Source: Aplysia californica (lineage: Eukaryota > Mollusca > Gastropoda > Aplysiida > Aplysiidae). Taken from it: a DNA stretch of 64,000 nucleotides. Both the position numbers and the translations under genes were made by a program. The DNA is taken from positions 841,963 to 905,962 of the forward strand of contig NW_004797408.1 of NCBI RefSeq assembly GCF_000002075.1. The letters are read 5' to 3'. The notes under the pieces are model-generated. The model was not told the origin of the DNA and did no database searches. It worked only from the letters and a program-made list of their open reading frames with translations. This document shows, piece by piece, positions 1 through 13,209 of this stretch. Each line of letters starts with the position of its first letter. The stretch's first letter is position 1.

Positions 1-50
1 TGGTGATGGTGGTGGTGGTGGTGGTGGTGGTGGTGGTGATGATGATGGAG
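1..50. repeat. (TGG)n/(TGA)n microsatellite
   Basis: Imperfect TGG trinucleotide run turning to GATGATGAT at the left edge of the window. Confidence 0.95.
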
Positions 51-440
51 GTAATACATGAAGTAGTAGTAGCTAACTAAGAATCAATTTCACAACATCA
101 AGCTCAAAATGGATCCACGAAAACCCTCGGGCCTCTCTAGGAGAGACGCTCCTTCACGGAGAAGAGAAACCGTTTACCATTAGACACATCTTAACCGAAT
201 GTCTAGACTTTTTAGAGACCCGAAGGAAGTATTAATTTTTTAATGAAAAAAAAAAAGCCAGATTTGTTCTCCGTTATTGATTCCAACAGAATTCTCGATT
301 TTATAAAAAGCCATTGACCTTTACAACAAATTTGTAGGTACCGTTATTTTACCACAAATTTTTAACATTTTAATTAATCTGATCATTGACCTAAGTCAAG
401 CCGTGCTGTGAACTATTGTGTATGCAACCAACTTGTGTTT

Positions 441-490
441 CGTGCGCTCATATGATCTTATGCAGTTGCGAGTGCCCTGAAACTCTAACT
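441..490 (-). repeat. hairpin-ended interspersed repeat, terminal fragment
   Basis: GCGCTCATATGATCTTATGC followed by AGTTGCGAGTGCCCTGAAAC is a diverged copy of just the hairpin terminus. Confidence 0.65.
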
Positions 491-849
491 TAGCATACTA
501 AAGAGTAGCAGTAAAAGTAATGACAATGATAATAAAAAGAATAACAACGAAAATAGTCTTCATCACCATAGTCACAATTGTCATATATTGATTACGCTTG
601 TAATAATCAATACTATAAATAGTATCATTATCTTTCTCTCCATTATCACCATTACATCAATGTTAACGCTTAAGATTAAGAATAATTCGAGAGTGACTGT
701 GCACCACAACTTCTAGGATTCATTTATTCTCAGCCCCCCTTCCCCCCCTCCCTAGCTCTGATACTGATTCTTTTGAGCCGAGACGAGTGGCACATGTATT
801 GGACTTCAATAATTTAGTTCATTTCAAGATGTTCTCACTGGTTACTTAT

Positions 850-1362
850 TTACTTACTCTCTCCCTATACCGTCAGGTATATAAGGCGGAGAGCAATCAA
901 CGTCACGCTAGTCTGTCACTGGCCAAGTCCTCCAATTCTGGCAAACCCAGACACTGGGTGATTGCCCCATCCCTTATTGTGCCTCTATAGCTTCCTGTTG
1001 GTCTTCCTCTTTTTCTTTTTCCCAGTTGATTTCAAACACCATGTCTGATAGAACAATCTTGTCTTCGGCATTCTTAGAACATGCCCTGGATATCTCCATC
1101 TTCTCCTTTTTATGGTTGAGTTGATATCTTCTATTCCAGCTCTTTCCAACACTTTTTCATTTGTAATAAATTCATTCCATTTTATTAGTAAAATTCTTCG
1201 TAAACATTTTGTTTGGAAGCTGTTTAATTTTCGTTGAATTGTTTTGCTAGTTTTCCTTATCTCTGAACCATATGTCAATACAGCCAAAATATTGCTACTA
1301 TATATTTTTAATTTAGTCTTCAATGAAATGGTCTTTGACTTCCATATAGTTTTAAATTTCAC
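850..1362 (-). mobile_element. LINE 3' fragment (C-terminal part of reverse-transcriptase ORF)
   Basis: The minus strand reads ILAVLTYGSEIRK, then LNSFQTKCLRRILLIKW and RRRWRYPGHVLRMP, the typical region just after the reverse transcriptase in non-LTR retrotransposons. Farther on (toward 880) another frame gives a degenerate LASDR..SALYT-like C-terminal tail. Frame breaks show it is dead. Only the 3' end is present, as in 5'-truncated LINE insertions. The clade cannot be fixed from this piece. Confidence 0.72.
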
Positions 1363-1369
1363 TAAAGCG

Positions 1370-4020
1370 ATCCATGTATTTTTTAGTCTTTGGTGGACGT
1401 CTCAAGGCAGTCTGCAGTTTGTTCTCACTGATAGGTTTGCAGCAAGTTGATTAGAATACGTCATGCATGTAAAAACCTACGCGCCATCCCTTGTATTCTA
1501 GTTCTGTGATGCAGTACCAGTAGACACCTTTAATCTACCCGGCGCAAGGCTGTTCTTGCTTAGTGCAAGACGGGTAAATGACCACATAGGTTAATGCGCA
1601 TAATAAATTGATCCGTGAGAGACTCGTATCTCGTTGATGACCAGCTTGATCGTTTCTGGCATTCCCTACGGGAAGACGATAATTCTCTGCAGCTGTTTTC
1701 GCTCTCCGAGTTCGGCGGAAGCACCAGCCTGCAAAACACAGAGATACTATGTTTTAAAAGCCGCGTGCGTACATTGGTTCCAAGGGCCGGACCTTGCAGT
1801 TATACTTAAGTCCTGCTAGCATTTAGCTTGGCAGGCTAGAGGCTGTTCATTGTCATAACATTGCAACTAAGCGTGGGTACATGTAGATCTACTTGTGTAG
1901 ACCTACTTTAGCCTTTTTGAGTTTTCACCCGAACATTCTCTTTGCAGAAGCTAACAAAGAACTGATATTAAAAGCCATTTATTTTACCATAGCATCAGCT
2001 TCCATGAACTACAGGTTTCTTTTTTGTCCATATTCTTGAAAGTAAATGAAACAGGAGTAAAAAGTCAGGCTTGGCGATGAAGCTTTCGGTACGAGGTGCA
2101 TTCAGTTTTGAGTCTAGAGTGAGAGCGGAGAAACGAGTATGGTCTCTGTAGTGTTACCTGCAACGCGTACAGTGTACTTTCTTAATAAGCCATGGCTACC
2201 TGCTTCCTCTTTGTCAACGCTTTGAGATTTTTGCAAGGTGGTAATAGAATAGTTCAAGCTTTCAGCTTTTGATGTTAACCATACTTTATGTTAAAGACTC
2301 CTTAGGGGTTGCTGAACTACCATTACTTTAAAATCAAGAAACTATAACTTATTGGCCTAAGCGGAATCCGAGCGAGCGCTAATGAAGACTTTCATAGCAG
2401 CTGTTCAGTGTTGGGCGAACGCTAACCGCCACATGGAAGATGCTTGCAAGTGTCTTTGGTGCGGAATTCTTCATCTCTTTCACTCGCCACACAGGATACA
2501 AGAGCAGCCTTCTTGACAGAACCACATTGCATTATTTGAACACGTTACCTCGAAGAACAGTACAAAACCATAACAGAAAACAAAACGATTGTATTTTAAA
2601 ATAATCCGTCTGTGCAGGCCTACTGTACGGGAATAGGTCTACTTTTCTCACTGAATTGTTTTCCTACTTCATGAAATCTGCAACGTTTCTTTCTTTCAAA
2701 CAACATTTTCCCTGCAGTCCAGACACCGTCACATTTTGTCGAACAAAGACTACTGCATAGTATCCGCATTTTGAAAGAAATCTTCAATTTGATGAGCTTT
2801 GATTCTTCTCTGGAAAAAGTGTAACGCTCATGAAACTGAAGATGAATTCCACGTTATATTTTATTGCCTAAATTTTGCCCATCAAAGGAAATTGTTGATT
2901 CTTCCCAGCCCCAACCAAGCCTGACTCTGCCCAATTACAGAAATATGCAATGTTTGATCCATGATAGAGATACGTGCACAACTTGTACTTTTTCATTATA
3001 AAAGGAAACTTGATAAATGAGTGCTTTATGTGATGTGATGTGATGTGGGACAAAAATGTAATAAACTTACTTATTTCTTTTTTCTTTTTCGTGGGTGGTA
3101 TTCTGGCGTTAGAAAGACAAGAAAGAGGGATGTCCTATAAAAAATAAAAAACTTAAAAGTTGATCAGAACTGAACTGAAGCCCATGTACCTTGCTCAGAT
3201 GAAAGTTTAATCCAATTCAGTTATATTCAAATGTAAAACCAGTGAATCTTACACAAAACATGTATTGTCTTTTATTCCTATTGCGTGACTGCTTGTCGAG
3301 TACTGGGTTGAAACAGTGCATAAATCCAATGACATTCATCGTATTCATATTCTCGTCAAATTTCTAAAAAGGAACCAAATATCTTTGAAGGAAGCGACTG
3401 GTCGGTTCAGTCAATTTCCCCAAGACAGTCAAGAAACGTCGGTACGAAATGGCTCTAAGGTGAGTGGTCACAGAATATAATAATGTTTTGGGGAAAGAGC
3501 TGTGAACCAGAGATAAAAAGTAAGGAGCAACGACCAGTAAAAGCATGCTAATGTTTGAAACTGTTATTAATATCAAATAATCGGTTTTGTTTTAGGCCTA
3601 TATCTATATATGCATGCCATTGTTAAACAAATCCCCATGTGCTGGTCTGTACAATTACATTTTTTTTCCTTCTTTTTCTCAGCCTGGACTTTTGTGTCTG
3701 ACATTGCTTTCCTTGCGTTACTGTACCTCGCTTTCTATACCCGCAGTTTTTTGTTGGGGGGTTTTTTCCGAAAAAGAGTCTATAAACAATCCAAATCATC
3801 CTTTTGGACGCAATCAAAATGACAGAGAAAAAATGGAACTGACTCTTGGCGAATTTGTGAAAGTTTAAAAATCATGAGAAACATTAAAATTTGCAAAATT
3901 TAATTTGAACATAGACTTGAAATAGAATATTATCCTCGATGGAACATAAGTCATGGCCGCCGCTTTTTGCTATCTACACCATGGACGCGCGAATAAAGGG
4001 CAAAGCACCGTTCTGGTTAT
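1370..4020. other. intergenic, nothing recognised
   Basis: No credible coding exon, RNA gene or clear repeat beyond short simple-sequence stretches. All open frames are short and lack protein-like composition. Confidence 0.6.
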
Positions 4021-4026
4021 AGACGA

Positions 4027-4036
4027 GTGTGTGTGT

Positions 4037-4102
<66 letters not shown>
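4027..4102. repeat. (GT)n microsatellite
   Basis: About 38 GT units with one or two interruptions; it abuts sequence leading into repeat copy 4206. Confidence 0.97.
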
Positions 4103-4104
<2 letters not shown>

Positions 4105-4205
4105 ACCCTTTTCCTCCTTGCCCATCATTTTGTTTCAAATAATGTCAAATCAGGAGCTCCACCGTGGACCAGAATTAAGTCAGAGTCCTTTTCTTTGTTT
4201 TAGAT

Positions 4206-4560
4206 CTAGTAAAGTTTGTACGGCGCTCGCAACTGCATGAAGTCATATGAGCGCCCAATAAGGGGTGGATGTCAAAAGAGAAGTCCAAACCGGGAATCAG
4301 GCTTATTCTGCTCACCTCTCTAGCCTCAAAAGCACAAATTCTACTTCGACGATCAAGGCACCCCGGAAATAGCAGTTTACAAGAGAGTAACAAACATACA
4401 AAAGAAGTAGAGGAAAATGACGATAGTAAGGATGGAAAAGAAAAAGTAGCAGTTTCCCCTATGTTGTTCCGGCAAAATTTCATAAGCATGACATTGATGA
4501 TAAATCAGCCCATTTCAATGTTACTGTTTTCCCTTTGTGAATGGCCTAAAGTCAAAGTAC
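4206..4560 (+). repeat. hairpin-ended interspersed repeat, copy 2
   Basis: Starts near CGGCGCTCGCAACTGCATGA and continues through GGGGTGGATGTCAA, CTGCTCACCTCTC, AAGGCACCCCGGAAATAGC and AAGAAGTAGAGGAAAATGA to AATGGCCTAAAG. The same series of blocks occurs at 7562-7984 (reversed) and 22863-23275. No intact ORF. Confidence 0.85.
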
Positions 4561-5057
4561 ACATTGTTGGATAATTTGCAATAATATAATACAAGTCAAT
4601 GGGTTTGAATATCTTACATGTTTTACTTGACCCCAGTGCACTATGGACAGCCCTAAAATGATCGTTATCACATTTATTTCAAGAGTGAAAGGGTACCGCA
4701 CATAGTCTACTGAGCATACGCAATACGTAGACTTTGCACTCCGTTTACCATTCCATACCCACGTTATCCATGGCCTCCATTTACCCTATTAACCTTTCCG
4801 TTTTTCAGAGGCAAATCCATTCAAACTAACAAAGTACAACCAGGCCGAAAGTTAACGTGCTCAGGGTCGCAACTAAAACAGTTTGGGAAACTTTGGTATA
4901 GGCAATGACACCTCTGACATTTCTCTGGCTTACTGCTCATTGATGAATCATATAGTTTGAGAACCTCACAGCTTTTAAATCGTTCTGCTTTTATATTTCT
5001 TCGTGGAGTGTTGGTTGAGCAGTAAAGTAGGGTTAGAGGGAAGAAAAGTGCGCATGC

Positions 5058-5182
<125 letters not shown>

Positions 5183-5344
5183 GTATTCGTCCTTTAGGGC
5201 ATGCGTTTTGTGTGCATGTGGGTGTGTGTTTGTGGGGGTGGGGGGGTGTTATGAGTTATGCTTGTGCTCATAATGTGTATGTGTGTCTGTAAATACGTGG
5301 GGTGTTTATACATATCCGTAAGTGCATGTGCCTGTGTGGGTGTG

Positions 5345-5514
<170 letters not shown>

Positions 5515-5519
5515 GTGTC

Positions 5520-7150
5520 AAAGAATATTGTGAGACGTTCTGCCTTCGGAAATTCTGAAAGATCTGATCTATGGATATCACCAGTTCCGTATAAATATTC
5601 TACGAGCCAAAACCAAAAGCCATTCGCAGTAGCATAACACAAAGTATTTTTGTCTTTTATTCTCCTCATTAGTCATCACAGCCATCAGAATTTAAAGGAC
5701 GCGATGCGTCACGAGATCCCCACGCTGACATTTTCGACTTCGTTGGATCTTGATAGCGCGCGGTTGTCGAATATGCCAGTCATTACATAACAATAATAAC
5801 ATTAAGGGACGTATCTCTGTGACTAGCCCAACACCGAAAGAATCAAAACCAATTGCCTAAAAGGATTTTTTTTTCGTCCTGCATAGTATTGTTCTCCTGT
5901 GTGATCCCCCCCCCCCCCCCCAAAAAAAACAAAAAAACCTATCCCGACCCACAGGGCAAGCAGACCGTATTTTTCGAATTGAACTCACAATCCACAAATA
6001 GTTCAACGGATGAGATTACAACTGAAAAGTCTTGATTTAATTAAACGGGCAATAAAACTTGCAACTCAAAAATATGTCAAAGTCAAATGATAGGAAAATT
6101 TTCCCTTTTAGATGAGCGCCCACCCCCTTCGGTGCAGTCTAGATCTATGGCAGATGTTCTACAACCTCCCCTCCCATAAGGGCTTGACACTTTGCTATCC
6201 AGAATTACAAAGTTTTATCAGCTGAGTACCTCTAATTTCGAGAAATTTGATGTCCAAAAGTTTGAGTTTCGCAACATGTCAAGCTTTTTCCAATGCAACT
6301 CTTTGAATATCTTGACAACGACTCCGGATAATCTTACAATTTTGATACAGCAGATAGAATAGAATATCGTTTCTGGCCTCATGTTAATAGTAACTAAAAG
6401 CGGCCAAAAATACCAGGTAAAACTTAGTAATTCTAAAGTAGCGACTTGACAGCGAAAGTCGACAACTGATTCTTCAACACACTGGGCTACTGGATTTTCG
6501 TATCGTCATGGTACTATCATTTTGGCATAAGTCACACTATGGCCACATGTAAATTAGCCAAGAGGCAATTCCCCAGAGTATCCCTGGCCTCGAACCCCAA
6601 AAGTGATGAAAATCGCTGTGTGTGTGGCCGATATATTCATGAAGCCGGGTGCCGGTCCGGGGATTTGGACGGCAGCGAATATTTTTCCATTGCTCTGGAA
6701 AGAGTGTGGCGATGCGGTGAAACAAGAATGATACATGTGTGTATGTATATTATATGTGGGCCTATAGGCCTATATACTCATTAAAAATGCATATTTGACT
6801 TCAAATGATTCGTTATCAGCGTTAAATCTACATTTCGCCATAGTTTGACTTGCGTCAAAAACTGATTATAAATTTGATACTAAACACCAAGCCAGTTTGA
6901 GGTAAAATTTAATACATGTAAGTAATTCAACATTTAAAAAACCTCTACACCCTGTGCCGACTGTGTAAAACTAAGCAGACAAAATGGGGATATCCTCAGG
7001 CGTGACTGCTGCGTGTGTGTTAAAAAAAAAAACCCAAGGCCGAACCTCGAGGCAAGGCGCGTTGACTAACTTGCGTCCATCGGCTCGTGCATGTGTGTAC
7101 CGGATCAGTTTAGGCTTCATACAAAAAGATAGCTCCATGACGGTGAGTAC
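5520..7150. other. intergenic, nothing recognised
   Basis: Only a poly-C/poly-A tract near 5908. The overlapping frames at 6537-6784 on both strands do not resemble a protein. Confidence 0.55.
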
Positions 7151-7156
7151 TGTTTA

Positions 7157-7300
7157 ATACAGGGTGCCCACTACGGCTGGGATCGGCTGATCGGGCCGAT
7201 CGCCCGACTCGATCGCCTCAAAAACAAACGTGTTTGTTTTCAGTTTCAGGCGATCGAGTCGGGCGATCCACCCGATCCAGCCGTAGTGGGCACCCGGTAT
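7157..7300. repeat. near-palindromic foldback element
   Basis: Arms begin ATACAGGGTGCCCACTACGG and, in reverse complement from the right end, ATACCGGGTGCCCACTACGG. The inner part is built on CGATCGCCCGACTCGATCGC and its complement around AAACAAACGTGTTTGTTT. The whole 144 bases can fold on itself. Related copies at 44955-45099 and 44131-44836 share the AAACAAA..TGTTTGTTTTCAG core. Confidence 0.85.
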
Positions 7301-7561
7301 AACTTTCGGAAGGGTTTTCAACTCTTCAAAAGCATGGGACGTACGGCCGCTGTGTTATGAAAATAATATAAGACAGCTTACTACATGTAGTATTCCTTAT
7401 CATTGATATGGCCTGGGCCTCTTGTTTCAGAAAAGGCTGGGTTCAGAACTTTCCCCCATGAATAACTGCTTTAAGACCGATCTGCTCAACATCAACCTTC
7501 AAACAAGTAGTGTCTTTCGCAAGTAATCCTCCAAATATTTTAGTCCAAATGTTTTCGTTCA

Positions 7562-7984
7562 CCCCCGGGGCGGTGCTACTGACTGAAGTGTCTTTAGGTC
7601 ATTTCCAAAGGAGGGGAGGGGGGGGGGGGGCATTTTAACCAATTTCTTATGCATAGTAGAATTGTAATTGTAAATGGGCTAATTCGTTAATTTCATGCTC
7701 ACAACTGTGCCTGAACTGCAACAGGGAACTGTTGCTTTTTCTTTCCTAATCCTTACTATCGTTATTTTTTCCTCTACTTCTTTTGTATGTTTGTCACACT
7801 TTTGTGACCCGCTATTTCCGGGGTGCCTTGATAGTCGAAGCGGACTCTGTGCTGTTGAAGCTAGAGAGGTGAGCAGAGTATGCTTGATTCCCTGTAAGGA
7901 ATTCTCTGTTGACATCCACCCCAAGGCGCTCATATGACCTTATGCAGTTGCGAGCACCATAAAACCTCTACTAAAACTAAACTA
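7562..7984 (-). repeat. hairpin-ended interspersed repeat, copy 3 (long)
   Basis: Reverse-orientation copy. It runs from GGGCGGTGCTACTGACTGAA through a poly-G tract, the CTATTTCCGGGGTGCCTTG block and GGCGCTCATATGACCTTATG to CCTCTACTAAAACT. GGCGCTC on one side and its complement form on the other give the 7-bp-stem hairpin; here the right arm has decayed to GAGCACC. Confidence 0.87.
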
Positions 7985-7989
7985 AATAT

Positions 7990-10900
7990 TTTCGTTCTGT
8001 CTCTAGAGAGATCTCAGCCCCAAATACAACTTAAATTTGCTTGAGCTGTATTTAATTTATCTCCAGGAAGCTGGAGGCAGCGAGTCCATGACGCGAGGCC
8101 TTATGAGAACTTCCTGTTGCGACACGCGTTGAAGTTGAAACCGCCACGTGTTTGCGTTCCAATTCCATCTGACTACAGTCATCATTGTGGTGAATTTGAG
8201 CAGGAAAGATGACCATCAGCCCGAGCTATTCTTTGAGGTTACAGCAGCCTCTGACACGAACTCAAGTCGCCTTAGGCTAGGCAATTGGTCAAAGCTATAG
8301 AGGCTGCGCCATTGCCAAGCCACGTGTGCAAAACTGCAATTAGAATGGGGCTACACCTCGCAGTTTGCACTTACGATAAGTTCTGGAACGCGGCTGCCCT
8401 GCGCAGAGAGCCACAATAATTAATACTTCTGGGATGATTGCTAACGTTAATTATGGGCTATTACGTCCGGGGAAATGCTCACCAAGAACAGAGTAGAATG
8501 AACAAAACAACAAAATTGCTCACGATTAAACGTCGACCAGTAGGACGAATTATGCTGCTCCCGCTTCCTGATAATAACGTGAATGAAACCAAAGAATACG
8601 CAGAAAGACAGACGCAGTGAAATTTCTCGCCACCCTCAACATGTTATTGAAATATATTGTTTTCTTGACTGTTCGTCTTGCTTGAACTTTTGTTTGTTTG
8701 TTTGGGATCGTGATGTGTCGATATCTAGGGGTTTCACGCCATGCCGAATACACGCACACAATGCAGGTCATTTCTAAGACGGAGAACATGTACTTGATCC
8801 TTTGTCAGTGCAAGCCCCACCATACCGGTCACGATTACGAGAAATCAGTCATTTTCATTTAGACAAACTGTTTCGAAACTAAAACTTATCTAATCTAATT
8901 CGACAAATGCCAGTTCTTAATCAGACCACGCTATTATCGTTCACCATTTATTTGCCAGGCTCAGATGCTCAAAAAAAAAAAAAAAAAAAAAGAAGAAGAA
9001 GAAGAAAAAGAAGGGACCCTGCGTACTTTATCCTTCTTTTTTTTTTGTCGTCACCATCTGAACAAGACTAGGTAGTAAGTTATTATTTGTCCATCTCCCC
9101 CAAACATTTAGTATTTTTCAAATTCACATCTCGATACCGATGTCCCTTTGGATATCTGGGGGGGGGGGGGGGGGGGGGGGGGGTTATGCCACTATCCACT
9201 CTCTTCTACTATCTATTTGTGGGGTGAATTTTGCTATTCAAAAGGCTTTTTAATGGCTGCATCGATCGACATGTGGTTTTCGCCAAAAGATTCTTTTAAA
9301 TATTCTCCAGATCATGGCGCCATTCGTTTTTTTCAGTTTTGGGACAGTTTTGCTGCAAAAAGCTAAATTTCTTTATTTCGCCGATCGCTTTAGAAGGCCG
9401 ACGCTACTGCCTCTGTAATTTTAGAAAATCCGCCATGTTTGTTTATTTCAAGTACGTCGCGCAATACTGAGCACTATTTTAAAGTGTGCGAACCGTATAG
9501 ATCTAGCCTCATGTTTTCTTTTTTTTACTTGGTGCTAAAGTCGACTGTGATCATTTCGTTTGATGCCTATCATCGCTTTTTCTGAACTTCTTTGTAAAAT
9601 TCTTTTTCTTACTTCTGGTAACAATCAACACGCTTCTGTACAACCACGAAAGCGGAATACAGAATCAATCAATGCATCTATTATATATTTGTTAACTTGG
9701 AAACACATGTGCCACTTTTCTGTCAAGGTGTCTTACTCATTCCAGTAGAGTGTAAATATTATAGTAGACCAATGATATTCAGTTGATGTTAAAGCACCGA
9801 TCATTCCTTTCATTGAAAGGGGGCCCTGCTAGTAGGATATAATTTTTTAGACTCGGAGTATCGATCTCCAGTTCGAGCAACCTGAATTAATTTATTAAAA
9901 AAAGAACTCACGGCTCGGCAACAGGAGGTTCAGTCCATCCAATGGTGAAATAGCGCACGTGAAATAGCGCACGTGAACATCAAAGGTCAGATAAAACCGT
10001 ACTGACTGATCATATTTATTTTGGAATACCCTCTGTCACTCCTTTCCCCCGAACTAAGGATACATTAAAGTCTTTAATCCCCATCTTTTAGCAAACTGCT
10101 AAACATAATAGGTAATTCCGAGGCCAGAACTAATTTTCGTGACATGACGTACACCTGTTACTGTTGTTAGCATAGCCCCCCTCTGTCCTTTTCCCCAGCT
10201 CTGTGAGTGAAACTGACCCAACTTGGGTGAGTCACAATCTGTCCTGTAGCTCGGACAAAAAGGCGCTCCTGCCACGGTGCGTGACATTTAACGCGGTAAG
10301 AAGAAAGCACGGAGCAAAAACACTCGTTATTCGTAATTGGCTGATTTTCTTCCTGGATAAATGGTTAATTACTAACTAAACTACTTAAGAACAGCACGGC
10401 TGTGAACCAGGCTCAGTTTCCTGGCATTAACAGCCTCCAAAAATCTGAGTCAATGGCTGAAATGGAGGAAGTGGACAAAGTCTGTAGCACTGTGGTGCAG
10501 AGGCATGCGTAGAATAAAATTACCGCACTGGTAGGCGAAGCTAAAATGGCCAACATGCCCTTCCTTTCTTTCCCGGTCTTGGTAACAACATCAAAAAAAC
10601 AATTAGGCAGGCTCGCGTGCGTGAAAAATCCTTTAGCTGCATACAGACAGTGGGAGGTCTATTTGCAGAAAAGCCCTACCCATTTCTGACTGCAGACTAT
10701 CAGAATTACATCTTCGGTGGGGTTTTGTTTTTTTCTAAGCAGGGAAAATCACCGTGGGCACGTGTTGTATGATTTAACAACCTCTTTTCAGGAACAAAGG
10801 TTTTATTTTAGAGTTATAAATTTGTTAGGGGCAGTTAAATCCAATTTAACGTCCATGTCCAAGCCAAATTGAAAGAGAGTAATGGAGACCCCCTCAAATG

Positions 10901-11100
10901 ACACCATCGGGGATTTGAAACCGAGTCGAAGGTACTGCAGTTCAGTACTTCCATCTGAGCTGACAGTGCTCCGGTAAGCCTTGAGCAAACCACTCAATGA
11001 CAAAAATATGAAAACTGACAACAACAAAAAAAAAGAACCCATCCACTTTTCATTGCAGGGTCTCTCTTCATTGTAAATTAATTTGGAAGCTGAGGAGCTT
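7990..11100. other. intergenic, nothing recognised
   Basis: Contains an A/GAA-rich tract (8970-9015), the poly-G run, and a small direct repeat GTGAAATAGCGCAC at 9944-9974. No gene-like frame. Confidence 0.55.
9159..9183. repeat. poly-G homopolymer
   Basis: About 24 consecutive G. Similar C/G runs of 14-25 bases recur at 5908, 7620, 11785, 16687, 22000, 23970, 29486, 45480 and 50530. Confidence 0.95.
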
Positions 11101-11104
11101 ATTT

Positions 11105-11480
11105 GTGGACCAAATCTCACCACAATTCATACACATATAGATTTAAAAAGCCAAGTATGGATTCTTCAAATACCGCACGCGTTAACATTTTAGAAAAATA
11201 GTTTACTTTCCATGGAGACGGCGGCCATGTTGCATTTTGTTTATGTGTCTTATACAGTTAATATCTCACTTACTATCAGTGGAAATTGATTGTTATTTTG
11301 CATGCAAGTTAAGTAACAATAATTCTAAAAACTTGTCTGTTAAATTTTTCTTAACGAATTAGACAAATTTAAATTAAATATTTGCCAGAGGTAGTATTCA
11401 ACGCTTCAAAAATCCATGAAAGTTCACACTCCAGACACCACCAACAAAAATCTGTTTCATATTGAATATTCAAAAGACAG
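11105..11480. repeat. interspersed repeat F, copy 1
   Basis: Shares with 63585-64000, in the same orientation: ATGGATTCTTCAAATACCGC, CCATGGAGAC, ATTTTGTTTATGTGTCTTA, ACAGTTAATATCTCACTTA, TTATTTTGCATGCAAGTTAA and CACTCCAGACACCACCAACA. Class unknown; no ORF. Confidence 0.78.
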
Positions 11481-11949
11481 TCTTTTAGCGTTACCGGTAC
11501 ACCTTCTCTTCATTCGGGCGAACATTTCATGATGGTTGGATGAAAAATGGCAGTTATTGTAAAAAGTATATAAAGAGAAAAACAGCGATTTGAGAAACAG
11601 ACGATAAAGAAAAAAAGGGGACTTTATGAGGATATGGTGTTAACTATCATGCTTGACATGCCAACAAAATAAGGGTGTAGGGGGTTCTCATGCTATGAAA
11701 TAGTTGTAAGAGAGGCTGAAGAAACCAAAAATGCCCACATCTCAAAATCGATCATCTTGACCCAAATCTAAACTTTCAGCTCAACCCCCCCCCCCCCCCC
11801 CCCCCCCCAATATATAGGCCTGCACAGTGTAACCTATTTAGACTGAATCGCAGGGGAGTCAGAAGAATATTGCGCCTTAGACTTAGACATTTTCCGTCTT
11901 ACACAGGTGTATAATTTAGGAAGATGGAAAGGGAGGGGGGTTCAGAGAT

Positions 11950-13055
11950 CCAGCTAGTGGGATTATGAGACGCTTGTCCAGTTGGCAAGCAGTGGTCAAA
12001 ACCTCACACCTATCAAGTGCTATCCTCTCTGAAAATGGCAGGTCAGTCCTACTTTTCTATTGCCAACAGTGCTTGCATTTAATAGGACCACTGGTGGACC
12101 TAGACACGATTGAACATCACCTTTGCTTCCACCCATCGGTATATAATAAGCACAGTCAACCAATACCACCCCTCCTGTGCTTGTAATGTAACAACGATTC
12201 AAGAAACCTTTTCTCGGCTGGCCATAGGATCAGGGCGACAGGCATTGGTCAAACTAATTTCAAATCTCCGTTAGAGCCGATGGAACCAAATGTGATAGTT
12301 TTGTTTTTAACTAATTTCACATCTCTGGGCTCTGGCTACCCATTAAAGTTTCTGTACTTGAGTGCCAGTATTTGAGCACATTCACAGGCACTGGTGAGAT
12401 TTCACACCCACACCACCCTGACCATCTATCTGCACTGCAAAGGGATCACATGGATGGGGTTGGGGGCTCGGGCCGCTTGGGAAAGGCACTTTGCACAAAT
12501 TTTCCTTACTTCACCCAGGTGGGAATGGGTACCCAGCCATAGACAGCCAAAGATATTGTCAGTATGTTAGTGTTTTAGCGCCTATAAATGGCTGCTTGCA
12601 CTGTATGCTTCCCAGGAAGTTGAGGTTGTTTCAGAATGCTCTCAGGTCTGCTGGGGTAATAGTATAGATTGTGAAGCACATAGAGCTTGCTGTTGAGCGG
12701 GGATTTGCGCTATACAAATGCTATCTATTATTATTATTATTATTATTATTAACATCTACCCTCAAGTCGCACACCTTTTCCCCTTCCTCGCCTTATGGTA
12801 TTGTGTTAAAGGTAGAGCCGAAGGAACCAAATTTGATAGTTTTGTTTCAAATCAAGGCTCAGTGGGCAAAGTGTTTTCAGTCTCAGATAGGTAAAGCCCC
12901 TCCAAATGGAAGGAATTTCTCTTTCCGTTTGTGTGTTAGGTTTCCGTTTTACGGAGGTAATTACAGTGAGGAAATTATCAAGGGGTGAGCAGGGACATTC
13001 CGTTATGACTCGTTTTCGTTTTACACAGGTTTCCATTAAGGCAGGTTCAACTGTT
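11950..13055. mobile_element. Tigger/pogo-like repeat B, interrupted by a SINE
   Basis: Collinear with 37852-38709: GTGAGATTTCACACCCACAC near 12393, GGGATCACATGGATGGGG near 12441, ACATTCCGTTATGAC near 12993 and the terminal GGCAGGTTCAACTGT near 13050. A tRNA-type SINE (about 12460-12755) splits it. Confidence 0.65.
12460..12755 (+). mobile_element. SINE with (TTA)n tail, nested in repeat B
   Basis: Blocks GGGAAAGGCACTTTGCACAA, GGTGGGAATGGGTACCCAGC, AGCGCCTATAAATGGCTGC and GATTTGCGCTATACAAATGC, then CTATCTATTATTATTATTAT. The end GCGCTATA.AAATGCTAT(TATTAT)n is typical of invertebrate tRNA-type SINEs. Its 5' head is not clear. Confidence 0.7.
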
Positions 13056-13120
13056 TCTTTTAACAGGAAAGGCAAAGGGCCGAAAGGCAAGGAGGCAAGG
13101 AAGGGTGAGGGGAGAGGGGG

Positions 13121-13147
13121 GGTGTGTGTGTGTGTGTGTGTGGGGGG

Positions 13148-13200
<53 letters not shown>

Positions 13201-13203
13201 AGA
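13121..13203. repeat. (GT)n-(G)n-(GA)n compound microsatellite
   Basis: GT run, then eight or nine G, then about 20 GA units and GGGAGAGGGAGAG. Confidence 0.97.
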
Positions 13204-13209
13204 TGTTTG

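Noticed and set aside
3953-4240. Open frame of 95 codons with a Cys-Val run
   Set aside because: It is a read-through of the GT microsatellite plus flanking repeat; no protein-like flanks.
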